The notes beneath the pieces are model-generated. The model searched no databases, was not told the origin of the DNA, and was given only the letters and a program-made list of their open reading frames with translations. Positions 43,230-51,544 of a stretch of DNA of 64,000 bases are shown here, piece by piece; position 1 is the stretch's first letter, and every line of letters begins with the position of its first letter. This DNA is from Lewinellaceae bacterium (GTDB taxonomy: Bacteria; Bacteroidota; Bacteroidia; Chitinophagales; Saprospiraceae): NCBI GenBank assembly GCA_020636005.1, contig JACJYR010000001.1, forward strand, positions 2,732,501 through 2,796,500, read 5' to 3'. Position numbers and translations under genes: made by a program.

Positions 43230-44177
43230 ATGGAAGACAGGCCGAACAGAGAAGGTTTGACGGATACGTTCAAGTCCGTAGCGGAAACCGAAATCCAGAA
43301 CAAGGAAGTGGCGGCCCTGATGGGTCAGGTTGACGAAGACCACCCCGACATTTTGCCCGGCGGGTTGTTGAGCAGGCTTGGCTTGACGGATTCCAAACTT
43401 TTCTATTCCAAAGAGAAAAAACGCAACCAGGATTTCAGGGACTGGCTCTGGAAGGAAGCCGTCCGGAGAGCCCTTGACCAAATCAACGACATCATCAAGG
43501 AACTGCAACAGCGGATTGAAGAACTTTTGGAGCGTATGGCCAAGGCCGAAGAAGCACTGGCCGAACTGGACAAGCAGCACGAAATCCTCCAAAAGGAACT
43601 GGAGTATTTTCAGGAAAAAGGCGCGTTTAATTTTGACGAAGACGGGCGCTTGAAAACTCCCGAAGCCGAAGCAATTGTGACCGCATGGGAACTGAAAACC
43701 GGACAAACAATTAACCGCACTGATCCCGCCTCCTACGAAATCCTATTGCAGATGCTCGTTGAGATGGAACAGCGTCAAAAGGATTTGCGAGAGGGCATGA
43801 AAAAAGACGCCGCCGAATACGAGATAAGACAGCGGCAGTTGGACGAGGCGTTGCTCATCCAAAAGGATTTACAAAGCGGGGATTTGGCCAATAACCGGAA
43901 GGGCATTGCAGCCTTTGAAGGTTTCATCAGATGCTATGAAACAGAGTTTGATACTGGCGATGATGTCGAGGTTGAAATTGTTCCGGTGACCGACATTTAT
44001 GTGATGGATGCTTTGCCGGAAGCACCGGAGGAGCTTGCGGATGAATTTTCGTTCGGCTTTGCTCCCCTCACCAAATCCAAAACCGCTGACGCCGGATTGC
44101 CTGGACAAGCGCAATCAGGACACGGCAAGGTCGAAGAATCACGCCGCCTGCCGCCACCGCAGGGTTTGAAAAAATAG
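43230..44177 (+). CDS. coiled-coil protein, unknown
   Basis: A 315-residue acidic protein. A long coiled coil lies at about residues 80-150 (INDIIKELQQRIEELLERMAKAEEALAELDKQHEILQKELEYF), with a second helical part at about 175-225. The C-terminus is low-complexity and proline-rich. The ATG at 43230 is used. No family recognised; perhaps a structural or DNA-organising protein of the element. Confidence 0.65.
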   Translation: MEDRPNREGLTDTFKSVAETEIQNKEVAALMGQVDEDHPDILPGGLLSRLGLTDSKLFYSKEKKRNQDFRDWLWKEAVRRALDQINDIIKELQQRIEELLERMAKAEEALAELDKQHEILQKELEYFQEKGAFNFDEDGRLKTPEAEAIVTAWELKTGQTINRTDPASYEILLQMLVEMEQRQKDLREGMKKDAAEYEIRQRQLDEALLIQKDLQSGDLANNRKGIAAFEGFIRCYETEFDTGDDVEVEIVPVTDIYVMDALPEAPEELADEFSFGFAPLTKSKTADAGLPGQAQSGHGKVEESRRLPPPQGLKK

Positions 44178-44184
44178 GTGGTTG

Positions 44185-44658
44185 TCAGTTTTTCTTTCGC
44201 AGGCTGTCGCTGGGTTTCGGCAGCACAGTTTCCCGGTAGGCTTCATTAACCAGACGATAGGTGTCCAGCTTGGTCTGTGCATTGACCTGAGCACCTTTTA
44301 TGGCGGCGAACACAGTGCCGTCCGCCACGATGCCAATGACAGGCGCAATTTCGCCAGGGGTCAAATCGCATAAGATTACGCCCAGGCGGTCATACCCCTT
44401 GCTAACCAGCGCCTTAAGTTGCCCTTCGGTTTGCTCAATGAGTTCCTGGCTACCGCCTCTAATCTGTACCACTACCACATCGTTGCGGGAATTCTTGATA
44501 GCGACGAGGCTTGCCGATACCGGATTCTGACCCCGCATGTCAATGGTGCGGATTTCGATTGAATCGACAGTTTGCGCCAGGCTGTTTTGCGTCAGGGACA
44601 ACACCATGACAAACAGCGCTATGGCTCTTAACCAATGGGCATTCCTTGCCGGAGGCAT
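44185..44658 (-). CDS. exported hypothetical protein
   Basis: About 157 residues. The ATG at 44658 gives a signal peptide (HWLRAIALFVMVLSLTQNSLAQ). The mature part (TIDMRGQNPVSASLVAIKNSRNDVVVVQIRGGSQELIEQTEGQLKAL) has alternating beta and alpha character. Function unknown. It converges with the coiled-coil gene, with only seven bases between them. Confidence 0.6.
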   Translation of the reverse strand: MPPARNAHWLRAIALFVMVLSLTQNSLAQTVDSIEIRTIDMRGQNPVSASLVAIKNSRNDVVVVQIRGGSQELIEQTEGQLKALVSKGYDRLGVILCDLTPGEIAPVIGIVADGTVFAAIKGAQVNAQTKLDTYRLVNEAYRETVLPKPSDSLRKKN

Positions 44659-44942
44659 ACTTTGTCGTTCGGGACAGGCTGAAACAGCAGGACACATAAG
44701 GCAATTTTTTTGTGTCCGAAAATTATATATAGTGTGCCACGGGCTTGTTTTTTTTGTGGCGAGGTCAGGGACAACGAACAAGTCCGATGCCCAATTTGAG
44801 GGTGTGAAACCGGGGTTTTCTGGAAAACAAGGGTTGTTTTGGCAAAAAATTGAACGAAAAGGGACTTTTCACTTGTCTATTTGTCCGAGAATATATAATA
44901 CTAGGACAGTTTAATACCGTGCCCCCCGATCAAAGGCTTCTT

Positions 44943-45533
44943 ATGGCATATACAACAGAATTCTCACTTTTTGACGGGCACGGGCAGCGCAAATACTTGA
45001 ACCAGGAAGAAAGGCAAAAATTTTATTCCTGTGCGGGACAGTTCCCCTTAGAGGCAAGGCTATTTTGCCTGATGGTCTATTTCACCGGGGCCAGGATCAG
45101 CGAGATTGCCAACCTTGGTGTTTCGAGGATAGATTTTTCCAACAAAACGGTCATCATCCAGACCCTGAAAAGACGGAAAAAGGGGGTTTTCAGGCAGGTG
45201 CCGCTCCCTGATCCCTTGTTGGAAGAGTTGAGGTCATATATTGGCACTTTAAAGGCACACCCCTATTATGACGAAAACCGTTTGTGGTACTTTTCGACCC
45301 GCACCGCCTCCCGGCACATCAAGGCCGTCATGCACATGGCCGAAATAAAAGGCCACAAAGCCTCCGCACGCGGGCTGCGTCATGGTTTTGCGGTCCAGGC
45401 CGTTATGATGGTGCCTATTACACAGGTTCAGTTATGGCTAGGCCATGCCCATTTGCAGACTACTACTATATATGTGCAAGTGAGCGGTACGGAGGAACGG
45501 GCGATGGCCGAAAAATTATGGGCATCGGGATAG
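44943..45533 (+). CDS. solitary tyrosine-recombinase catalytic domain
   Basis: A 196-residue recombinase consisting almost only of the catalytic domain: MVYFTGARISEIANLG (first Arg), TLKRRKKGVFRQVPLP (Lys hairpin), ARGLRHGF (box II, with Arg where the first His is usual), LGHAHLQTTTIYVQV (His and Tyr). The SAM-like core-binding N-terminus is missing. Such short forms occur on plasmids and elements as resolvases or inversion enzymes. It is followed at 42 bases by an XRE gene. Confidence 0.85.
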   Translation: MAYTTEFSLFDGHGQRKYLNQEERQKFYSCAGQFPLEARLFCLMVYFTGARISEIANLGVSRIDFSNKTVIIQTLKRRKKGVFRQVPLPDPLLEELRSYIGTLKAHPYYDENRLWYFSTRTASRHIKAVMHMAEIKGHKASARGLRHGFAVQAVMMVPITQVQLWLGHAHLQTTTIYVQVSGTEERAMAEKLWASG

Positions 45534-45574
45534 GACAGGTTATGTGTGCCTTGCACGGTGAAAGGGGAAAGTGG

Positions 45575-45868
45575 ATGAAAACAGGTGGGGAAAAGTATTT
45601 TGATCTGGAAATAGGGCGGCGCTTGTCGGCGTTGCGGCGCATGCGCAAAATGAGCCAGGAAGACCTTGCCCTACAAATCGGCATTTCCTTCCAACAAATC
45701 CAGAAATACGAAAAGGGCATGAACCGGATCGCTGCCAGTCGGCTTTATACAATGTCTCGGATACTGGCAGTTTCCCCGCTTTATTTTTTTGACGAACTGT
45801 GCGGTTTCAAGGATGCCGGGTGTTTATGTTGCAGGCCGGTAAATGGATGTGAAAGATTGCTTTTGTAA
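45575..45868 (+). CDS. XRE-family helix-turn-helix protein
   Basis: A 97-residue regulator. LEIGRRLSALRRMRKMSQEDLALQIGISFQQIQKYEKGMNRIAASRLYTMSRIL is a clear Cro/CI HTH. The ATG at 45575 has an AAAGGGG-rich sequence before it. Its C-terminus is cysteine-rich (CGFKDAGCLCCRPVNGC), unusual for this family and possibly metal- or redox-responsive. It is probably cotranscribed with the recombinase upstream. Confidence 0.8.
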   Translation: MKTGGEKYFDLEIGRRLSALRRMRKMSQEDLALQIGISFQQIQKYEKGMNRIAASRLYTMSRILAVSPLYFFDELCGFKDAGCLCCRPVNGCERLLL

Positions 45869-46517
45869 TTGGCCCCTGTTTGATTTAGCCCCCTTAGGAA
45901 TATGAGACAGGCGTTCGCATCACTTACACCCTGAAATGCAAAGGTATGTCCCAGCCAGAACCCGTCAAGGGTAAAATGGACAGCGCCCGCGCGCACTGGC
46001 CCTCCCCTCGCTGCCCTTGACCGAACCTGTCTGGAACAAGGAAGGGGCATTTACAGGTCGTAAGCAATACTGTGCTGAGTTTCCAAAAGCGCAAGATGGC
46101 ACAAAAGATTTCACCCCTTGCCACTTGACCGCTGCGAAGCCCCCAAAACAGGTACGGCCCGCGTTTCAGAGGATTTTTGGGCCAATAGTTCCTGGTATAT
46201 TGGGAAACCTTGGTGTTGGATTTGTCAAATCTGGGCAACTGGGTTTGTCCATGGTTTCCTTCGGCGTAAGGACCGGACCAATGGCCCGTGCTTCACCTTC
46301 AATGTTTTCATGTTTTTCCGGCCACCGCAGGAACGGTTCCATTTGGCCTTTATGCCCCGCCCCAAACTTTCCGATTTTCAGGCCTATGGCCACCGGCTTG
46401 GTCATGTCCCGGTAGTTGGACCACAAACCCGGCTTAAAAGGTATTGAGGATGCAAGCGCCATATGCCTGTACCAATAATCCATCGTTAAGTTGAAAAAAG
46501 GGAAGATGGGGTTTATC
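45869..46517. other. 650-base region without supported gene
   Basis: Short overlapping frames on both strands look like random shadows. The only structure seen is the GTCAAGGG/CCCTTGAC dyad at 45964-46021. It could be a decayed gene region or a functional noncoding site. Confidence 0.5.
45964..46021. repeat. second GTCAAGGG-N42-CCCTTGAC dyad
   Basis: GTCAAGGG (45964-45971) and CCCTTGAC (46014-46021) flank 42 bases, with an inner CAGCG/CGCTG pair. The arm ends, the following TA-rich bases and the spacer length match the 29657-29748 element, though outer arms are not kept. Confidence 0.6.
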
Positions 46518-47843
46518 TCACCCTTCCATGATTTCCCAATGACCACCCTTGTCCGGCCCGATCCGTTTTATTCTGTTTTCCTCTTGCAGCTTTTTAAGGT
46601 TTCTTTCGATCGTCCGTTCGGTCACCCCAATTTCATTGGAAAGCAGGGCTATGGTTATTTTTGCGTCCCTGCTGACGAGTGCGAGGATTTTCTCCGGCAC
46701 TTTCCCCGACATTTTCTCCGACGTTTTCCCCGACATTTTTCTTTCTGCCGCTTTGAACTCGATGCCGAAACCTGCCTCGTCAGTGGCGAAAACGGGCAGT
46801 GGGAGCCGGTGCTTTTCGCATTCCTCAATAATCATCAATGTCCCCCTGCCCCAGGCCTCGATCAGCCCGGCCCGGAAAAAGGCCGTGGCAATGTCAGGGT
46901 TATAAGGGATGGAAGGGTGGTCCTGTTTCAGGTTGTCGATGGTCAGGCTGGGGGGCAGTTGGCCGGCGTTCCAGATATTGATGCGGTCCTCATATACCTT
47001 GATCTGGACGGGGTTTCCGCTGCTGTAATCTTTATGGGCGACCGCATTCAGGACGGCTTCCCGGAGGGCCGCTTTGGGATAGGGGAATTCCTCGATGCGG
47101 CTTATCCCTTCGTACCGGATTTGGGCAGACATGTATTTGGTCATGAGCAGGTCCATCGTCCTTTCCACCTGTTCAAAAATGTTCCCTTCGATGACGTCCT
47201 GGTAGCGCAGGTCGGACGGGGTGCGGAAATACCCGATTTTCACGAATGCCCCTGTGAAGAACCGTTCCGGTTCGGGGTGGAACAAGAGCAGGGCGGCCCG
47301 TTTGAGCATGCCGTTTTCCCTGAGCCGGAGCTTGTCGATGAGCAAATCGGTTTCCAGGTTGAGCACCTTTTCGTCCAACCGCCCCGATTGCAGGGCCTTC
47401 TTCCTGAAATAACCGAAGGCGGCAGGGCTAAGTTCCTCCACGGTCGCATGGGGGACAGCGATGCCGTCCCAATGTTTCCCCTGTTTTTGCAAAAGGAACC
47501 TTGTAAGGCTTGCCCCTTTCAGTTCCTGTTTGGTGCTGCCGCTGCGGTAGTGGTACTGCCCCATATAGCTTACAGGAAAAGGGCTGGGCTCGACTTTCAC
47601 AGAAATCCATTCCTTTCCTTTTTCCAGGTGCAAATCCACGTCCACAATAATGCCCAGCATATCCCGTACCTTGTTGGGCAGATCCATCATCAGTTTTTGG
47701 GTACCGGCCAGGCCAATGACGTCCCCCTTGTCGTCCTTGCCAAGTTCCAGCCGTCCCCCATTGGCGTTGGCAAACCCGCAAATCCATTTGAGGTATTCGT
47801 CCTTCCAGACGGACTTCCATTCGATATGCTGGTTTTCAGCCAT
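46518..47843 (-). CDS. Schlafen AlbA_2-domain ATP-binding regulator
   Basis: A 441-residue protein of the widespread AlbA_2 (divergent AAA-4) plus ATP-binding family. N-terminus: IEWKSVWKDEYLKWICGFANANGG (AlbA_2). Middle: FPYPKAALREAVLNAVAHKDYSSG and the GHKL-like IWNAGQLPPS ... AWGRGTLMIIEEC. C-terminus: a linker with SEKMSGK repeats and a winged helix (IALLSNEIGVTERTIERNLKKLQEE). These proteins are thought to be transcription regulators, and relatives appear in defence islands. Confidence 0.88.
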   Translation of the reverse strand: MAENQHIEWKSVWKDEYLKWICGFANANGGRLELGKDDKGDVIGLAGTQKLMMDLPNKVRDMLGIIVDVDLHLEKGKEWISVKVEPSPFPVSYMGQYHYRSGSTKQELKGASLTRFLLQKQGKHWDGIAVPHATVEELSPAAFGYFRKKALQSGRLDEKVLNLETDLLIDKLRLRENGMLKRAALLLFHPEPERFFTGAFVKIGYFRTPSDLRYQDVIEGNIFEQVERTMDLLMTKYMSAQIRYEGISRIEEFPYPKAALREAVLNAVAHKDYSSGNPVQIKVYEDRINIWNAGQLPPSLTIDNLKQDHPSIPYNPDIATAFFRAGLIEAWGRGTLMIIEECEKHRLPLPVFATDEAGFGIEFKAAERKMSGKTSEKMSGKVPEKILALVSRDAKITIALLSNEIGVTERTIERNLKKLQEENRIKRIGPDKGGHWEIMEG

Positions 47844-47854
47844 AGTTACCCTTT

Positions 47855-48055
47855 TTAACTGCCGATTATGATTTCATTGTACTTGTCTATCACTTCATTA
47901 TCAAATTCGGCCAGATAGACTTCTGTGGTTTCAACGTTGGAATGGCCAGACGCTTGGAAAATGGTTGAAACTGGCATATCCCTAAACATTGCAGTGGCCG
48001 CAAAAGAGTAAGAAGCCACATAATTTGTAAAGGTATGGCCTGCTATTGGATCATT
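47855..48055 (-). pseudogene. C-terminal remnant of a tyrosine integrase
   Basis: Translated on the minus strand, the bases encode GHTFTNYVASYSFAATAMF then SGHSNVETTEVYLAEFDNEVIDKYNEI before a TAA at 47855. This is the end of a phage-type integrase (box around H-x-x-x-F-A, then GHSxxxTTxxY). The frame closes upstream at a TAA near 48065, so only about 65 codons survive. It lies just inside attR and points to an earlier integrase at this end. Confidence 0.75.
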
Positions 48056-48131
48056 TTAGCGGATTGGGCATGGTTTGATTCCGCAAGTCATTATTACAGT
48101 TGGGGAAAACGTACCCTTAAATCAGAATGAT

Positions 48132-48153
48132 TGTTGTACCATTGTTGTACCCA
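48132..48153. repeat. right arm-type repeat (paired GTTGTACC sites)
   Basis: GTTGTACC at 48133-48140 and again at 48144-48151, 11 bp apart. The 22-bp unit matches 9089-9110 at 21 positions. It lies 48 bases inside attR. Confidence 0.65.
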
Positions 48154-48158
48154 AATAA

Positions 48159-48194
48159 AAAACCCTGACACAACATGCTGTGTGTCAGGGTTTT
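48159..48194 (-). terminator. element-borne replacement terminator for tRNA-Gln
   Basis: AAAACCCTGACAC (48159-48171) pairs with GTGTCAGGGTTTT (48182-48194). Read on the minus strand it stands 6 bases after the tRNA 3' end and is followed by T-rich sequence, so it can end the tRNA transcript in place of the original terminator displaced to 8925-8954. Confidence 0.75.
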
Positions 48195-48200
48195 ATGTTG

Positions 48201-48225
48201 TTGGCCCACAAGGACTCGAACCTTG
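48201..48225. repeat. attR: 25-bp repeat inside tRNA-Gln
   Basis: Identical to 8963-8987. These bases are the acceptor 3' strand and T-arm of the intact tRNA gene, which is preserved by the integration. Confidence 0.93.
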
Positions 48226-48272
48226 AACGACAGAACCAAAATCTGCTGTGTTACCGATTACACCATAGGCCA
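48201..48272 (-). tRNA. tRNA-Gln (anticodon TTG)
   Basis: The minus strand folds into a cloverleaf: acceptor TGGCCTA/TGGGCCA, D-stem GTGT/ACAC, anticodon stem GCAGA/TCTGT with loop TTTTGGT (anticodon TTG), T-stem CAAGG/CCTTG with TTCGAGT. The discriminator is A and CCA is not encoded. It is the integration site of the element. Confidence 0.95.
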
Positions 48273-48370
48273 AACTGAAATGCTTTCTGCTAAAGCGGTG
48301 CAAAGGTAAACAGTTTTGAGTTTTTGTAAAGTTCCTTTTTAAAAAAAATTTGATTTGATGCCAGGTGGCC

Positions 48371-49210
48371 CTATGCAGCGGATTTCATCTCCCCTGCCCA
48401 TTTCACGAAAAGGGTCTCGTCGTTCAGCACATCGTACAGCCACTCGTGGTATTCGGCGAAGTCGGGCAGGTTGTTGTGCCCTGCCGTTTCCACGGAGAAC
48501 AGTTTAACATTTTTGGGTGCTTCCCTTTGCAGCATTTCGCTTTGCTTATAAGGGATCAACCTGTCTTTTTTCCCATGAAAAATAAAAATCGGACAGCTTA
48601 CTTTTCGGATAAACTGATCGGTACGGATCTGGTATTTCAGCAACCAACGGAGCGGCAAGATGAAGCCATACCTTTTTACCTGGTACAAAAAACTGAAATA
48701 GGGCGAGTCGAGGATCAGCATTTTGGGCTTGTTCCAGGAGGCGAGCCGGGTGGCGATTCCGCTGCCCATCGAGCGGCCATAGAGTACGATGTGCGCTTCG
48801 CCATACTTTTCTTCCAGCCATTGATAAATGTGTTGGGCATCGTTGTAGAGGGTCGCTTCGGTGCGCCTGCCACTGCTCTTGCCCATGCCCCGGTAGTCCA
48901 CCATGAAAAAGTCGTAGCCCTTGCTGACGAAGTCTTTGGCGAATTTGCCCCAACCCTTTACGCTTTTAGAATTGCCTTTTAAATAATAAACGACGCCACG
49001 GGCGTTGGGCACTTTGAAATGAAGGCCGTTGATGTAGCCGCCGTCCTCCATGTCGAAGGAGACTTCTTCAAAGGGGAATGGGTAGCGGTATTGAAAGTTT
49101 TTCGGCAGCGTTTCGGGGCGGAAAAAGTAAAAATCCTGTGTGAAATAAAAGACCGTACACAGCGCGACGTATCCGAAAAAAAAGTAGGCCAGCAGTCCGA
49201 TCCAATCCAT
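48371..49210 (-). CDS. alpha/beta hydrolase, membrane-anchored
   Basis: A 279-residue hydrolase of the BEM46/ABHD13-like branch. An N-terminal transmembrane helix (WIGLLAYFFFGYVALCTVFYF) precedes the fold; the nucleophile elbow is VLYGRSMGSGIA (Ser), the acid lies in FIFHGKKDRLIP (Asp) and the base in ETAGHNNLPD (His). VDYRGMGKSSGR is the usual oxyanion-region strand. Substrate unknown. Confidence 0.9.
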   Translation of the reverse strand: MDWIGLLAYFFFGYVALCTVFYFTQDFYFFRPETLPKNFQYRYPFPFEEVSFDMEDGGYINGLHFKVPNARGVVYYLKGNSKSVKGWGKFAKDFVSKGYDFFMVDYRGMGKSSGRRTEATLYNDAQHIYQWLEEKYGEAHIVLYGRSMGSGIATRLASWNKPKMLILDSPYFSFLYQVKRYGFILPLRWLLKYQIRTDQFIRKVSCPIFIFHGKKDRLIPYKQSEMLQREAPKNVKLFSVETAGHNNLPDFAEYHEWLYDVLNDETLFVKWAGEMKSAA

Positions 49211-49560
49211 GCAAGGTGATTTTTGTGCGGCGGTGAAGATAGGGCGTAATCATTGTTTTTGCAACAATGGGCTTCTTTGGCAGATATTTTGCAAATACTT
49301 CCAACGCCGACATATTTAGCTGCATTCCCCTCCCGAAAGCAACGCTTGTTTTTTCAATATGTCCTTTCCTGCGTCATTCTTTTTAGCCATCTCGCACTAC
49401 ATGACCGGGCCTGACGGCCAGGTTTTCCCAAGCTATTCCTAACCGTATTTTCAAAAAACAAGTCAAACAAACCGCATGGCCTGCGAATCGGGCGGGCACC
49501 CCTTGTTGGATTAGTCAAAAAAACTGTGCTTTCCTATTGTTGACCTGGAACAACTTAACC
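49211..49560. other. intergenic, nothing supported
   Basis: About 350 bases between divergent genes. No hairpin or convincing frame was seen; it should hold the promoters of the hydrolase and the protease. Confidence 0.5.
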
Positions 49561-50547
49561 ATGAACGCCATGAAGCACACATTTTTTCGCCACCTTTTAG
49601 CCTTCGTATTGTTTGCACAGCGCCTCCTTGCACAGCATGATGCCATGCCGTACCTGGTCCCTTTCGAGTTGGTCGGCAACACGATTGTCGTACAAGCTAC
49701 TGTCAACGGCATCGACGGCAATTTCATCCTGGATACCGGTTCTCCCGCCCTGGTGCTGAACGGCAGCTATTTCGAGGGCATCCAGGTGCCCTGGATGAAC
49801 CAGGCTGTTTCAGACTTCCACGGCGAGTTGAGCAAAGCCAGGCACCTGGTAGTCGAAAGCATGGACATAGATGGACTGCCTGTCACGGGCGAAACTGCAC
49901 TGGTGGTTAACCTGGCCCCCCTTGAGCAAACAAAGGGAATCCCCATCCACGGCATCATTGGCTATACCAATTTCAATGAAATGGAAATGCTGCTCGATTT
50001 CGACAAACAGCATGCCCTGTTTTTCCCCACCAATAAAAAAGGCGAGCGGTTGTGCAGGTCGTCAAGCTACCGGTTGACTGATTCGCTGGATCTCAAAATG
50101 AGCGGCCATTTCCCCTGCATTCAGGCAGTATTTGAAGGGAAAAAACTTCGGCTGGGCATTGACACGGGTGCAGAGGCCAACGTCCTTCAATCAAAATTGC
50201 TGAAGAATAAAATGGGTGAGATCACATTGACCAAAAACCTGGAAGTCCGCGGCATCAAAAACCAACGGAAAATTTGTCCCCGAGGATGGATAAAAAACTT
50301 GCGAATTGGCCATTGGGAGCAGGAAGATCGGGAGATGGTGATCGCCAACCTGGATGAACTCAACAGCAACCTCAACCTGGGGCTGGACGGCATTTTGGGT
50401 GTACCGTTTTTAAAGGAAAGAAAGCTCGCTATCAACTATAAAAGCAAGAAGATATATGTGTGGGAAGATGCGGTAGGGACAATTGCAGACCAGGAGGAAC
50501 TGAAAAAATTGGAAGCTAACAAGGGGGCTGCAAAGCAGGAACATTAG
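49561..50547 (+). CDS. retropepsin-like aspartyl protease
   Basis: About 328 residues with a signal peptide (FFRHLLAFVLFAQRLLAQ). Two aspartic-protease half-domains are visible, each with the catalytic triad: FILDTGSPALVLN and LGIDTGAEANVLQ, followed by LGLDGILGVPFL, the typical end of the fold. Unlike single-domain retropepsins this is a two-domain pepsin-like duplication, as found in many Bacteroidota exported proteases. Start at 49561, or 49570. Confidence 0.88.
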   Translation: MNAMKHTFFRHLLAFVLFAQRLLAQHDAMPYLVPFELVGNTIVVQATVNGIDGNFILDTGSPALVLNGSYFEGIQVPWMNQAVSDFHGELSKARHLVVESMDIDGLPVTGETALVVNLAPLEQTKGIPIHGIIGYTNFNEMEMLLDFDKQHALFFPTNKKGERLCRSSSYRLTDSLDLKMSGHFPCIQAVFEGKKLRLGIDTGAEANVLQSKLLKNKMGEITLTKNLEVRGIKNQRKICPRGWIKNLRIGHWEQEDREMVIANLDELNSNLNLGLDGILGVPFLKERKLAINYKSKKIYVWEDAVGTIADQEELKKLEANKGAAKQEH

Positions 50548-50717
50548 CACCCACGGGCGAACATTTACGAGTGGCGATTGGCACAAACTACCATCGCCAC
50601 CCGCAAAGAGGATGTTCTATTAACCGTGTCAATTTCTCACAAGTGATTGATTGTGAGAGTGTGTTTTTTTTCAAAAACACACTTCTCTGAACGGTCTCCC
50701 CGCAAACACCCACCTGC

Positions 50718-51146
50718 TTATTCTTCAGAGGTATCTTCCGGCACGCCCTGCATACCTTCTTCTTCCATCGGCAAATCCCCTTCCATCATATTGGGGGCGG
50801 CCGTTTGCTCCATGGCGGCCACGATATCGGGGCAGGCCTTGCGGAGGGCCTCCATGGCCTTGGCTTCTTCCTCTGCCCCGTTAATGGTTCCGTGTTTTTT
50901 CTCCAGTTCTGCCACACAGGCTTCCCCTTCCGTATTTATCTGTTGTGCTTTTTCCATCAATGCGGCCATGCCGTCCTGGTTACCGCTGCCGAGCACCTGC
51001 ATCATTTCGTTCTGGAGCTCCATCATGGGTTTCATGCAGGAGCAAAGATCTTTGGCCATCGCATCGTATTTGTCCTGGGGCGGGTTGTTGGTACAGGAAA
51101 ATGCTAACAGGGAGAGGGCGATTGAAAATTTAGTTATTTTCGTCAT
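50718..51146 (-). CDS. small lipoprotein
   Basis: A 142-residue predicted lipoprotein with lipobox LLAFSC. The mature part is helical and methionine-rich (DKYDAMAKDLCSCMKPMMELQNEMMQVLG) and ends in an acidic tail. Two cysteine pairs could form disulfides. Unknown function. Confidence 0.75.
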   Translation of the reverse strand: MTKITKFSIALSLLAFSCTNNPPQDKYDAMAKDLCSCMKPMMELQNEMMQVLGSGNQDGMAALMEKAQQINTEGEACVAELEKKHGTINGAEEEAKAMEALRKACPDIVAAMEQTAAPNMMEGDLPMEEEGMQGVPEDTSEE

Positions 51147-51544
51147 GAAAGTTATTTTTGATTTTGCCAGATGCCGAATTCAACCGTCCGGAATCCAACC
51201 GAAAACCATTGATTTTAAATGGCTGCAAAGGTGGGAATTAATTTTAGGTCGCCATGAATTGACACGAATTTTTACGAATTTCAACCCGACAAAGAGCATA
51301 AATCCTGAACGGGTCAATGGAAATTCGTAAAATTGGTGGCGGCTTAAAAAGTTGAAAATTAGCTGTCATCAATTCAGGAAGTGGTTTCCATCGTTTCGAA
51401 CCTGCGGCCATTTTTGGCAAGTCTGTCAAAATTCAAGGCGATTGTGGTTGTTTTTGGATAATCATTGGCCTATTGTTGTCGAAATTCCATTGTATTCAAC
51501 GTTTCGGTTTTTACCTTTAAGCCATTACAAAAAAAATCAAAATT
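51147..51544. other. intergenic, nothing supported
   Basis: About 400 bases between divergent genes. Short frames on both strands lack any protein character. A TACCTTTA sequence about 30 bases before the 51545 start could be a promoter box. Confidence 0.4.

Larger units (their letters stand above)
8963..48225. mobile_element. 39-kb integrated mobilizable element in tRNA-Gln
   Basis: The element is bounded by the 25-bp direct repeat of the tRNA-Gln(TTG) 3' end and has its integrase 135 bases inside the left end. It carries excisionase-like HTH genes, RadC-like and P4-integrase genes, an AT-rich cargo operon, antirestriction genes, a MOBF relaxase with a VirD4-like ATPase, and regulatory genes. 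No VirB4/TraU ATPase, VirB6/8/9/10 or Tra mating-channel set was found, so it is best called an integrative mobilizable element. Base composition changes abruptly at about 17.3, 25.4, 40.2 and 43.1 kb, suggesting assembly from several sources. Confidence 0.9.

Noticed and set aside
46491..47858. A 455-codon plus-strand frame
   Set aside because: It lies fully antisense to the AlbA_2 regulator, whose motifs are clear; the opposite frame has no protein features.
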